NCBI GenBank assembly: GCA_035235625.1
Contig: CP141150.1
Location: forward strand, 25,126,756-25,190,755
Direction of reading: 5' to 3'
Length of the DNA: 64,000 bases
Source: Saururus chinensis
Lineage: Eukaryota; Streptophyta; Magnoliopsida; Piperales; Saururaceae
A program made the translations under genes and the position numbers. This document shows positions 21,865-32,231 of this stretch, piece by piece (position 1 is the stretch's first letter; the number at the start of each line of letters is the position of its first letter). Under the pieces are notes generated by a model. That model was not told the DNA's origin, did no database searches, and was given only the letters and a program-made list of their open reading frames with translations.

Positions 21865-23859
21865 TTTTGTCATGCCCCAACACTGCCCGACCCAAGCCAA
21901 ACCCGGTCCAGGGACCGGTCAAGCGCACGGGGCGACAAGGAGATTGAGAAACGATTTAGCGGAAGATGTATGCCCTAATCACGGGCGATCTAACAAAATT
22001 ACGGAGTATACGCACCACTTTGAGCAAGAGTAAATAAGTAGAATTAAAAAGAGTTACTTTAACTCTAAGATAAACAAAAATCTCAAACCACATACTAGCT
22101 TAATCCACAGCCCACTCTAGGCTCCAAAATAAGTCTCAAACAATCCAAATGTATAAAGTAGCACAATCCAAAATGAGAACCACACACATAGGTTCTAACA
22201 TAATAGCAAAAACAAGGAAACAAGCCACACAAGAGCTCTCCACGTCTACTCCCAAGTCATCTCCGACCTTTCCTCATAGAGAGGATCTTGTCCATCTGTG
22301 TGTCACGCCACACAGCCCCAAAGCAAAAGCACAAGAAAGAGGGGTGAGTTTAACAAACTCAGCAATGGTTTTTAATATAACTATAATCATCAAAAACACT
22401 ACGGCATAGTAATATAACAATTCAGATCAATGATTGACAAGGTATACATCATTTTCTGATCACACATACATATCTACTAAACTTGCAACTTGGTGTCTAA
22501 ATTGCACAATTCAAACTATTTAGAATATCACCTATACTGCATGAGAAGTGTCTCTACTACACATTCAAATCATGCAATTTAACATCATATAAACCTGCAT
22601 GAGTTGTATCTCTAACATACATTTCAGATCATGCATCAACATCATATAAACATACATGAGATGTATCTCTAACATACATTTCATATCATGCATGAACATT
22701 CTCATTCATCAAGCATGTATAAGTGTCTCAACACACGCTAGTCTAACATGCAAGTCCATACACATAGAGAATAAACCTGCTCTTCAAGGCCGAAGCCCTC
22801 GAGCAAACACTTATCAAATAGACATGCTCCTCAAGGCCAACGCCTTCGAGCAACTCCTACCCATCAAGCCTACACTCCCGGGCAACCCTGCTTGTCAAGA
22901 CTAAAGTCCCAAGCAACAATACCTGGTAAGCCGGTGCACTCGGACAAACCAGCTGAATTCTTAGGGTCCAGATAATCTCAATAAGTAAATCTCAATTGCA
23001 AGACAAGTGCATAACTCGTCCCCACATAATTCCATTTAACTAGACTCAACCCGGAGAGTGCACATGTTCCACAAAGGAACTCAAATCAAAACATGTCCTT
23101 TCGGACCAATCAAGTTTCAATTAAGTCACGACCGATTAAACTGGCATCCAATTTCACCACATTGCATCCAATCGATCAAATTCGATTAATCTCGATAAAG
23201 CCTCAATTGAAAATCCATTTTTATAATATATGCAACATGGTACATACGTAGGCAAGGCATACAAGAATCCCCTCATGCATCATTCATAATCATAATATTA
23301 AGCCTCATCAAAATCATTAACCCCACATGTGTGTTTGTACATGGTAGAAGCACCTCACCCAATGTATAGCAACATTCTTTGTAATTAACTCACCATCACA
23401 CTACACATGTGTATTTACATCTAATCATGAATTTCAGCGGAAATAATAGGAGAAGAGCCATTAAAATCATAACTCAAGTCAAAACCTAACTACATGCTAA
23501 ACATATATAAGCTCATTCACCTCATTCTTGAGTCTAGGCATAACACTAACACTCACACTTTATTTAACCACATCCTATAATGACATATTAGTCCATTAAC
23601 ATGTTATAACTCTACTGAAGACATGCTTAAATCATAGGAATCAACCACTCATAACTTCAAGATAGCAATTCCAACAAATATATACAACTACAAGCCATTT
23701 CACATAACTTTAAATATACACCACAAGTTCTAAGCATCAATAAAATGCTCTTCAAGTAGCTTATTATAGATCAAAACACTCCACATAAACATAAAAATGA
23801 TATTTTGGAGTAAATATGTCGAAATAAGCAACATACATAAAATGGTTAAATTTTGCAGT

Positions 23860-24025
23860 GTAGCCATTCGAAGCCTTGTAGGACCATGTGATCGGCTAAA
23901 CAGGGAAAATGCCAAAATTGTATTGTTGTCGTTCAAACGCCCTGCAGGGCCGTTCGATCGGCTACAAAGAAAATATGCCAAAACTATAGTATTGGCGTTC
24001 GAATGCCTTACAGGGCTGTTCTAAC
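23860..24025. repeat. Tandem palindrome block (TTCGAA / TTCGATCGG), about 65-bp units, inside the solo LTR
   Basis: Three related units carry a TTCGAA, TTCAAA or TTCGAA word, a CCTGCAGGGC- or CCTTACAGGGC-like word, GATCGGCT, and AAAATGCCAAAA or ATATGCCAAAAC. The words are spaced about 60-65 bases apart. Confidence 0.65.
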
Positions 24026-24699
24026 ACCAACAAAGCAGTTTTGGTCATCTTCTTCATTTCAATTTTTCAAACTAAAACTCCATTGATGAAACTTAAAATC
24101 TCCATCTAACAACTCAAATGCTATTAAAAATCTACCATACCTTCCAGAAAGCTAATCTACATCATAACAAGATAAAACCCTAAGAAATCGGGATAAAAAA
24201 TTACTATTTACTAATCTTGCCATTAAAGCACTAAATCAAGTAAATCAACTCTAAATAAACCACAAAATCGAGATTTTTACTATAGGAAGACTGAACTTTC
24301 GAAGGTCCATTACCTTATCCCTTGATTAGGCTTGGATTTGACAGTCACTCTTCTTGAAAACCTTACAAAGACATATAGTTTAAATTAAACTCCATTAAAA
24401 CCTATTTAACATAGAAAACCTTAATGAAAAACTTAGATCTAGGGCTTGTTAAACATAAAAAATGGATTTTTAGATCTAGGGTTTGAAGTAGAGATGCAAA
24501 TCAATAGTTTTGATGTTTAAAAACGAATCAAAACAAAGGAAAAATGATGGATTTAGAACGGATTAGGAGAAAATCTAGGATTTAAGGCTTAATTAAAAGA
24601 AACATACCTTAAACTCCTTCTAATCCGGGCATAATTGGGGAATTAGGCCTAACCTCCCTCTCCCAGCCTATTCCCAAAATGGAAATGGCTCAGGTCTTT

Positions 24700-24709
24700 C
24701 TATTTATAG
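24700..24709 (-). promoter_or_regulatory. TATA box of the Tekay-type solo LTR
   Basis: CTATAAATAG on the minus strand about 410 bases inside the sense 5' end of the LTR, in a relatively GC-rich surround. This is the usual place for an LTR promoter. Confidence 0.45.
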
Positions 24710-25115
24710 TAGGGTTTGGGTGTACATAGGTAATTAGTGGGGTATGAATAGAAAAATGGGCTAAAAATAGGTATTTTGACTATTTGAGCACTAATTAAAC
24801 TTGAGAAAATTATAAAATTTTTTATAAAGGCTTGTGTTGATGTCTAGGTTAATTTGGTCTAAAAACCTAAATTTCGCCTATGGGGTCCTGCCAAACCCTA
24901 ATTTTTGAAAAATTAGTGAAAAATAAAAAAAATCCCAAAAATTCAAATTTGACCCAAAAACACTTAAAACTAATAATTGTAAAGTTGTTTTTGATTAAAA
25001 CCATAGGAAACACTATTTATTTTCGAACCACCAAATAAATCAAAAAACGTTTAAACCACACAATAACCGATAAATAAAAATTAAAATGAACTGGTTTAAG
25101 ATCAGGGATCTTACA

Positions 25116-26590
25116 AAAGTCAACCCAGAAGTGATAAAAAATCCTCTCTAAGATGAAAGGGTAGGCTAACTGGGAATCCGCTGGTCCAGATACAATCTCT
25201 CCCATCTGTGTGAAGATAAAGGGAATTCGATGTAAATCTGCTCCACACTGCCCAAAACATAAAGATGGCAGGCTAAGGTCTAGGCCACCTTCTTGTGATG
25301 GCAGAACCATATGTCATACTCCAAAATCATATTCATGAAACAATTGCCATGCATCATGAGAGAAACTGGGAAAACAAAGGTGAGGGATGGGCCCCGCTCC
25401 TACCCTATCAGAGTCCCTGTGATAGTGAAATCGTTGGGGAACTCAAAATCATAGAAGGAAGAATAGGTGAAGGCATAGCACGTGAGTCCCATCATTGCAG
25501 CGATAAGAGCAGGGGTGACTTCCAACCGTGATGAATCCGATGATGCTAATGATATATCCCCGCTCATCAATACATGCAGACATGTAGAAAAAATGCACTT
25601 GCTTGTGGTTCAATCGAGCATCGGGGGCCGCAATCTTGGAGAAGGAGTGCCAGTCATCCTACTCCATAAGCCAGGACTGGGCAGTGGTAATGGTGGGGAC
25701 AAACTCCACTAGTCACTCATAAATGATAGGGAGTGGAGGCGGCCCCACATTAGCATCCAAGGATGAAGCGCCTGGAGTAGAAGAAAGGACACATTTCCTC
25801 TTCTTCAGGGCATTAGAGGTAGAACCACATGCAATGGATATGCAAAAAGCTCAAAAAGTAGTAGAAGTGGTATGGAAGAGAATGAAAAGTAGAAAATATT
25901 TACACCTCCCGGCAATGTCAAATCATAAAACCCCAAGCACAAATGTTAACAAAAATTGCCCAAATGTGAGTATAATGTATACAATAAAATTATAAACATC
26001 TTTAATAAATAAAGTATGCACAACCACACCCATTATATCCTCCAAAATTGGAATTTTCTACAAAAGTGGCCTGCGATGAAAAATTCAAATTTGAACATGC
26101 ACAATGCACAAATCAAGCTATCAACCAAGACCAAATTAGATATATCGACAATACTGAACAATTCCATAAAAATGCCTCTAATTTAGACAAAAGATGAAAA
26201 AAAATTTAAAATCGGAATCTGGGGCTTACCGAGAAAATGGTGGCACAACAAGAAATCGATACCGATTTGGCTCAAACGAATGATAAAAATGGCTTCTAAG
26301 CGAAAAGTCAGGGGGGAGGAGGGATGAAATCGGGCAAAACAAATATCACCAAATAGCCAAAACTCGCAGCGGGTTGCAGGGCATAATGGAGAAGAATGCA
26401 GTAGCTCGTGGGTGAAGTGGTAGCCACGACTGTTTACACTATTTTTACCAGCTGGGATCACCTGATTGATCACCTAAATGCTTTTTTTTAATAAACATGA
26501 ATGACATAAAAAAACTAACTAAAGGAATTAAAAAAATGCAAGCAACTAAAAAAAGCTGAAAAAATATAATCAACTAAGGGTTTAATGTCT
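25116..26590 (-). mobile_element. Athila-type late ORF (env-position) region and pol-to-ORF spacer, minus strand
   Basis: Between the integrase end (about 26600) and the 3' noncoding region lies the segment where Athila elements carry an additional ORF in the env position. A minus-strand frame at 25310-25017 contains CGADLHRIPFIFTQMGEIVS and LERIFYHFWVDF, in a style I associate with the Athila additional ORF. The spacer 26000-26590 is noncoding. The region is broken in several places and interrupted by the solo LTR at 25115. I see no clear transmembrane or fusion features, so no envelope function is claimed. Confidence 0.5.
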
Positions 26591-28470
26591 TTAGTCAACA
26601 CCCTCAACATATCATGGATCAATCAAATCAATGGATTCAATGTCATCCCACTTGACATCTCTCTTGATGACAGGCTTAAGTCTCTAACCATTAACTTTGA
26701 AAATCTGATTTTCGTACAGGTCAAAGATTTATACCACGCCATGAGGGAAAACTTGAGTAATGACATAGGCGTCATCCCATCAAGATCTAAGCTTACCGAG
26801 GAAGAGGCGAAATTTAGAATTAAAGAGCCAAACTTTCTAGTGAGGTAGAAATGACTTTCTATGGATTAACTAGTGGTGTAAAGCCTTAGTCCTTTGTTTA
26901 TATAAATTGGCACTATCATAAGCTTGTGACACATCTCTTCCAATTCATTAAGTTGGAGTTCGCGATAGGAACCAGCTTTGTCCATATCGAAATTAAATAA
27001 TTTAATAGCCCAAAAGCATGGTGTTCCAACTCAATGGGTAAGTGACACGCCTTACTGTAAACAAGACGATAAGAGGACATGCCGATGGGGTTTTGTAATT
27101 AGTTTGATATGCCCATAAACCATCGTTAAGATGGGTGGACCAATCTTTACGATCAGGGCACTATCTTCTCTAGGATTTTCATTATCTCACGATTGGACAC
27201 CTCGACTTGATCATTGGTCTAAGGATGGTAGTGGGTGGCTATGAGTATTTTTAAAGAAGAACTTCGAAAGAGCTATTGCAAAAGTGACTAACCCCGTCGC
27301 TAATGATTGCCCTAGGTGTACCAAATTGAAAAAAAAAAGTTCTTTAAGAAATGTCACCACTACCTTATGGTTGTTGGTTTTCATCGCTACTGCTTCAAAC
27401 CATTTGGAGACATAATCGACAAAGACCAAGATGTAAGTGTAGCCAAATGGGGGTGAAAATGGGCCCATGAAATCATTTCCCCAAACATCAAAAATCTTGA
27501 CAATGAGGATGTATTGGAGAGTCATCATGTCTCTCCGAGAAAGAGCCTCTAGACGCTGATATCTATCACAAGTTACAAAACTCATTAGCATCCTGAAACA
27601 CGGTGGGCCAATAAAATCCACTCTCAAGAACCTTTGCGGCTGTTTTATTTCCCCCAAAATGACCGCCACATACTTGAGAGTGACAGAATATGAGAATAAT
27701 ATGAAATTCACTCTCGGGCACACATCATCGGATAATTTGGTCAAAACAAAACTTAAAAAGATCAAGGTTGTCCCAATAATAGTGCTTAACATGAGAAAAG
27801 TATAAATCTCTGTCCTATTTTGTAGAATTAGAGGGAATGTGACCCACGACAAGATAATTAACAATGTGTGCGAACCAAGGGGGTGAGGTGGTTAGATAGC
27901 AAAGAGCTACTCGTCAGGGAAAGAATCATGAAGTGGTTCAGGGTTTGAAGGTTCCTCGAGTAAGATCCTAGACAAATGATTAGCCACGACATTCTCAACA
28001 CCCTTCTTGTCCTTAATTTCGTAATCGAACTCTTGGAGGAGAAAAATCAAATGGATGAGCCTATGCTTGGTATCCTTCTTGGAAATAAGGTAGTGTAAGG
28101 CTATCAAAAAATATAATGATTTTGTTCCCTAAGAGGTACGATCGAAATTTATCAAGGGCATACACAATGACTTTGAAGTTCCTTTTCTATCGAGGTGTAG
28201 TTCAATTAGGCATTATAAAGGGTCTTCCTAGCATAGTAAATGACATGAGGGACTTTGTTCACTCTTTGGCCAAGGACGTCCCCACAAATGACACAATGGG
28301 CTAGAAATCTTACTAAAGTCCTTGAAGAATTGCCTATAGAAACCGACATGGCTAAGAATAGAACAAAAATGTCTCGCCGTAGTGGGGGGAGGTAGGTTAG
28401 CTATAAGGTCAACTTTGGCATTATCTACTTCAATACCTCGTTTGGAAACAACATGACCTAAAATGATTCC
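26591..28470 (-). mobile_element. Athila-like pol: integrase and RNase H part (broken)
   Basis: Minus-strand frames show, from right to left, an RNase H-to-integrase linker with HLIFLLQEFDYEIKDKKGVE and VANHLSRI (28107-27907). The integrase follows, with FDVWGNDFMGPFSPPFGYTY and ILVFVDYVSKWFEAVA (within 27864-27211). An integrase C-terminal word of the type FKVNG.RLKP lies near 26700. These are typical of Athila-type pol. Coding integrity is lost in several places. The hAT element at 28479 separates this part from the RT at 30282-30714. Confidence 0.88.
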
Positions 28471-28637
28471 CTCTTGAATAGGGGTGTTAACAAGCCAAGC
28501 TAAGCAGAGTATTGGGCTTGCTTAGCTTGAACTTGAACTACTACAGTTTTGCCCGAAGCTCGAACAAGCTCGAAATTTTTACCTTGAGTTCGCCTCTAAT
28601 CAGAAATCCAAAGTTTTTCTCGAGCTTGGGCTCGAAC

Positions 28638-28993
28638 TGTGACACCCCGTTCTTCCATTACGCTTAACCTGGAGGGTTAGGGGTAATTATGTAGAACTAC
28701 ATTCAGATCCCTTCGTATTGGAATAAAGTCATAGATGGTATCCAATACGTACATAGGCAACCAACGATACAATAACATTGGCCTGATCCAAATTAGTTAT
28801 AAAATTAGGTTTGTTCTAATCTATGCACAACAGAACGTTGTCGTAGTGTGTGGAAGAACGTTATGACTCTCGTACATAGAGTCTACCGCTCTTGGTCAGT
28901 TTCATTTTAATTTTTATGTTTATTTATATAAACTCCGATTTAGTTTTCCGAATAACCCCCGGTACGGGTCGGTTTTCGAGTTGGGGCGTTACA
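28638..28993 (+). mobile_element. 356-bp solo LTR or TRIM-like insert inside the hAT
   Basis: It starts TGTGACACCCCG and ends GGGGCGTTACA, an 11-base imperfect inverted terminal pair. It is flanked by the 5-bp direct repeat CGAAC (28633-28637 and 28994-28998). The termini resemble Tekay-type LTRs but the length is about a tenth of the other such LTRs here, so it may be a solo LTR of a small-LTR family or a TRIM. A promoter-like TATATAAAC word lies at 28923-28936. Strand is chosen from the TGTGACACC...GTTACA polarity. Confidence 0.75.
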
Positions 28994-29530
28994 CGAACTA
29001 GGCTTGAACTAAAAATAAATAAATAAAAAATATATAAATATATAAAGTATATGAAGTATCACACATAGTAAGATGCTTTTAGTATTAAATACTAAAAATT
29101 ACACTTCAACAAGTATTAGGACTACACCTCAAACATCTTACTATAGTCACTAGGAGAGAAGACAACTATGACAAATGAGTTTTAGGAACAAATGCTCAAA
29201 AAAGGCAATTTTCCTCTATATATAATCACTAAAAGAGATGCAAAAATTAGAAACTCATTTAGGCAGCATTACCACCTACTTCTGCGTATCTTCTTTTCAT
29301 GACATGTGTATAAATCACTCATAAAAGAACTATTCTTTACCCTTAGTATGCCTCTTAAAAATTCCAAGTCAGGTAAAAAGAGAAACATTATGTAAGATAA
29401 GGTTGGTCCTCATGCCATGCTTCTAGTTTTGAAATATTCTAACTGTTTTTTTGTAAACTAAGGTTGGTCTCCCTAGTGTTATTCTTCTTTTAGAAGAGTT
29501 TTTAGGTATTTTAGTGTAATATCATGTTGA

Positions 29531-29633
29531 TTCTCTGTCACATAGTAATAGCTCCATTTGGATTTTCAATTGAACTAATTTTACTTTATCTTGAAAAATC
29601 AAATGGAGCTATTAATTTGGAAGAGGAGGAGTA
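29531..29633. mobile_element. Stowaway-type MITE in the hAT, about 103 bp
   Basis: AGTAATAGCTCCATTTGGATTTTC on the left pairs with AATTAATAGCTCCATTTGATTTTTC (reverse complement of the right). The right end carries GAGGAGGAGTA. Confidence 0.65.
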
Positions 29634-29962
29634 TATTAGTGTTTGTGTCTCAAATAATTTTATTTTTAAAAAATAAATATCATACATAGAAATTATACAT
29701 CCATTACAATTTAACAAGGATATATATCATAAAACGTTTTTATGTGAGTTTGGGCTTACACACGTCAGTGTGAGTCAAGACATCATGGGCCATTAGATCG
29801 AGATCCGAGGGCGCAAGTGGATAGAAATCAATCCGCCTCTAAGTTATGTGTTGTTGGATCAAAATCCGAGGGCACACAACATAGGGGCTCAAGCTGTCGT
29901 GAGTGACCATGACTATGATACATTGTATTGATACATATAAGTGATTATATGTCTTTTTATAT

Positions 29963-30049
29963 ACTCTCTCTATCTTTAGATTAATAACTTCATTTGATTT
30001 TTCAAAATGAACAAATCAAATGGAGCTATTAATCAAGGATGGAGGGAGT
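29963..30049. mobile_element. Stowaway-type MITE in the hAT, 87 bp
   Basis: The ends ACTCTCTCTATC and ACTCCCTCCATCC (reverse complement of the right end) are followed on both sides by inverted ATTAATA(A/G)CTTCATTTGATTT-like arms. TA stands at each border. Confidence 0.75.
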
Positions 30050-30281
30050 ATGTCGTATACATATAAATACATGTATTATTTATGTATAAATTTAAAATTA
30101 TATTTGGGTTCGAGTTTGAGTTTTATTCGAGTTGAGTAGGGGCATGCTTGAACTTGACTCGAGCCTATTTAAGCTCTAATCAAGTTCAAGGCAAGCCCTA
30201 TTCAAGTCGAACATAGTTCGTGCCAAGCTAAGCTAGGCCTGCTGACAAGATAGCTCACTCGTTAACAGCCTTACTCTTGAA

Positions 30282-30714
30282 CCATATAATGACTCTTCTC
30301 CCAACTCAAAACAAAATTGGTCTCATCACATTGCTTAAGCATACAAGGGTTAAATTATGGAGGCACTCATCAAACAAAGCACCAAAAATAGAAAAATTAT
30401 CCATAAAAACTTCTAATTTTTTTTCAATCATATAAAAAAAAATGGACATCGTGCAATGTTGAAATATAGTTGGCACATTACACAAAGCAAATGACATACT
30501 TCTATAAGCAAATGTACCAAATGGACAAGTGAAGGTGGTCTTCCCCTTATCCCCCAGAAACATGAGTACTTAGTTCTACTATGAGTAGCCATCTAGAAAA
30601 CATTAGAAGTCCTGACCTACTAGTTTCTCTAAGATTTGGTCAATGAATGGTAAGGAAAAATGGTCCTTTCATATCATAGAATTCAGCTTCCAATAGTCTG
30701 TACACACTCTCCAC
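30282..30714 (-). mobile_element. Athila-like RT fragment, minus strand (broken)
   Basis: A minus-strand frame contains TTFTCPFGTFAYRSMSFALC and LEVFMDNFSIFG, the RT region of Athila-type pol, followed rightwards by N-terminal RT sequence. At about 30714 it meets a plus-strand gag block of another Athila-like copy in opposite orientation, so the element is cut off there. Confidence 0.85.
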
Positions 30715-31067
30715 CTAGGGAAGAAGGTGATGTTAATGCCAAAATTGCTAGTCTAACTCAAAAAATTGAAGCAATGCAATGCAAACAAATTGATGCAAAG
30801 TTACAAAGTATTTGTGGCATTTGTAAAACAAGTGGACACTTGACGCAGGATTGTCCAACAATCCCTACATTTCAAGAAGTGTTACACAGCCAAGCAAATT
30901 CCATGAACGCTTACAAGAGGCCATTTTTTTCTCCCTATTCAGAAACATACAATCCAAACTAGATAAATCATCTCAACTTTAGTTGAAAAAATAAGTCTAA
31001 CATGCAGGTACCTCCCTCCTCTTCAACATATGTACCACCACATAAGAAGTCACTTGAGGACACCTTA
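30715..31067 (+). mobile_element. Athila-like gag C-terminal part with CCHC zinc knuckle, plus strand
   Basis: A plus-strand frame carries IASLTQKIEAM and the canonical knuckle CGICKTSGHLTQDC (CX2CX4HX4C), then FQEVLHSQANSMNAYKRP. This is typical Athila gag. The block begins abruptly at the junction with the minus-strand RT and is split at 31067 by a solo LTR. Confidence 0.85.
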
Positions 31068-32176
31068 TGTAACATCCGGGAATTTTCTAAATTTTTGAAG
31101 TTGACCACATGAAAATTAAGGTATTAGACCCCTTGCTCTTCTCATGAGAATAACTTGATCATCAGTTGTCATCGGTAGTTGAGACCTATATGGATAGAAA
31201 GTAGATAAAAAGAGCTTTGAAACACCACCAAGAACGCACGAATCAGAGTTCGGATAAGAAGTACACGACTGTTAAATATAACGCGCATGGCCCATTTACC
31301 CGAATTGGACGCATAAATTGGTCGTTTAAGTCACTTTACGGGCCCGATTATTTATGGTGACAAAAATTAATAAAAAAAATAGGCCCAAGTAGTCTATTTA
31401 GCCCAAATCCTAAGGGGACCCTAATCCCTATGCATATAAAAAGGCTAATTAGGGCTAATTGAAGGGCATTAACTTTTGGCCAAAGAGGGAATGGAGGAAG
31501 ATGGTGTTCCTGACGAAGGCAGCTGGCGATAGATGCATAAGGGAGTGTGTGGGAAGATTGGAGCATTGAAGAGGTACGATCATTCGTTGAGATCAATTCC
31601 TTCATTGTGTGTTAGAGTAATTATTTACTATCTGCTTAATTATATAATTATGATAAATGAATCCGATTTAAGTACAGGGCGACGACAACAATCGAGTGTC
31701 AACTAGGTGCAGTGGCAGTTTCAACCATCCAAGGGAAATCCGGGAAAGGCCAATCGGCCCTGGCAGAAAACCACTACCGGAGGTGAACGATCGTTGTTCA
31801 CAACAGCCGCCGGTGGCAGTTCGATCTAGCGAGTTTTCACCGGTTTTGTTCTCTAGAGGTAGATCTACAACTTAGATCAGGCTGGAAAAAAGGAAGGCAT
31901 AGGTGGGTTGGATCGAAACCAAGGGCCACTTTGTGGGCGCTGAAGAAATTAAACAACTGTGAAGCGCCGGCGAAGCCAACTGAGCTGTACCTGCAGTTCT
32001 CCAACACCGAACCAAAAATAGAAGGGGAAAAAGGGAAGTAGAGGTAGAAGGGGAAGGGTGGTTGCCTGGCCCGTGGGTGACCTGACACCGGTGGCCAGCT
32101 TTCCCCCTTCTCTTTATCTTTATCCCTCCCCAGCGGATTGGCTGCGGTCCCGCCGGCCGCTGCTAGGCAGTTACTA

Positions 32177-32180
<4 letters not shown>

Positions 32181-32228
<48 letters not shown>
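32181..32228. repeat. (AG)24 microsatellite
   Basis: Perfect dinucleotide run of 48 bases in the GC-rich patch of the solo LTR. Confidence 0.97.

Positions 32229-32231
<3 letters not shown>

Larger units (their letters stand above)
21865..25115 (-). mobile_element. Tekay/Del-type solo LTR, 3.25 kb, minus strand, inserted in an Athila-like element
   Basis: Terminal words are TGTCATGCCCCAACAC (from 21868) and GGGATCTTACA (to 25115), so the sense LTR starts TGTAAGATCCC and ends GGGGCATGACA. The pentamer AAAGT stands at 21860-21864 and again at 25116-25120, consistent with a 5-bp target duplication separated from the left TG by three T residues. No internal domains are present, so it is a solo LTR. 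It parallels 1867-4360. Both neighbours belong to the same late-ORF region of the host element. A palindromic block with TTCGATCGGC lies at about 23860-24025. Confidence 0.8.
28479..30273. mobile_element. Non-autonomous hAT element, 1.8 kb, with perfect 8-bp target duplication
   Basis: The 8-bp direct repeat CTCTTGAA lies at 28471-28478 and 30274-30281. The inverted ends are TAGGGGTGTTAAC and (reverse complement of the right end) TAAGGCTGTTAAC, matching at 11 of 13 positions. An 8-bp duplication and TAGGGGTGT-like ends are diagnostic of hAT. Subterminal AAGCTAAGC/GCTTAGCTT and TTGAACTTGA words are repeated near both ends. No transposase motif is visible. It split the Athila-like RT, and it has itself received a 356-bp LTR-like insert and two Stowaway MITEs. 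Confidence 0.9.

Noticed and set aside
25115-25310. Late ORF of the Athila-like element as an envelope gene
   Set aside because: Only its position and a general likeness support it. No signal peptide, fusion peptide or membrane anchor is visible, so it is listed as an env-position ORF region only.
27211-27864. The longest open frame of the window (217 codons, minus strand) as a host gene
   Set aside because: It contains Athila integrase motifs (DFMGPF, VDYVSKW) and lies within the minus-strand Athila-like pol.
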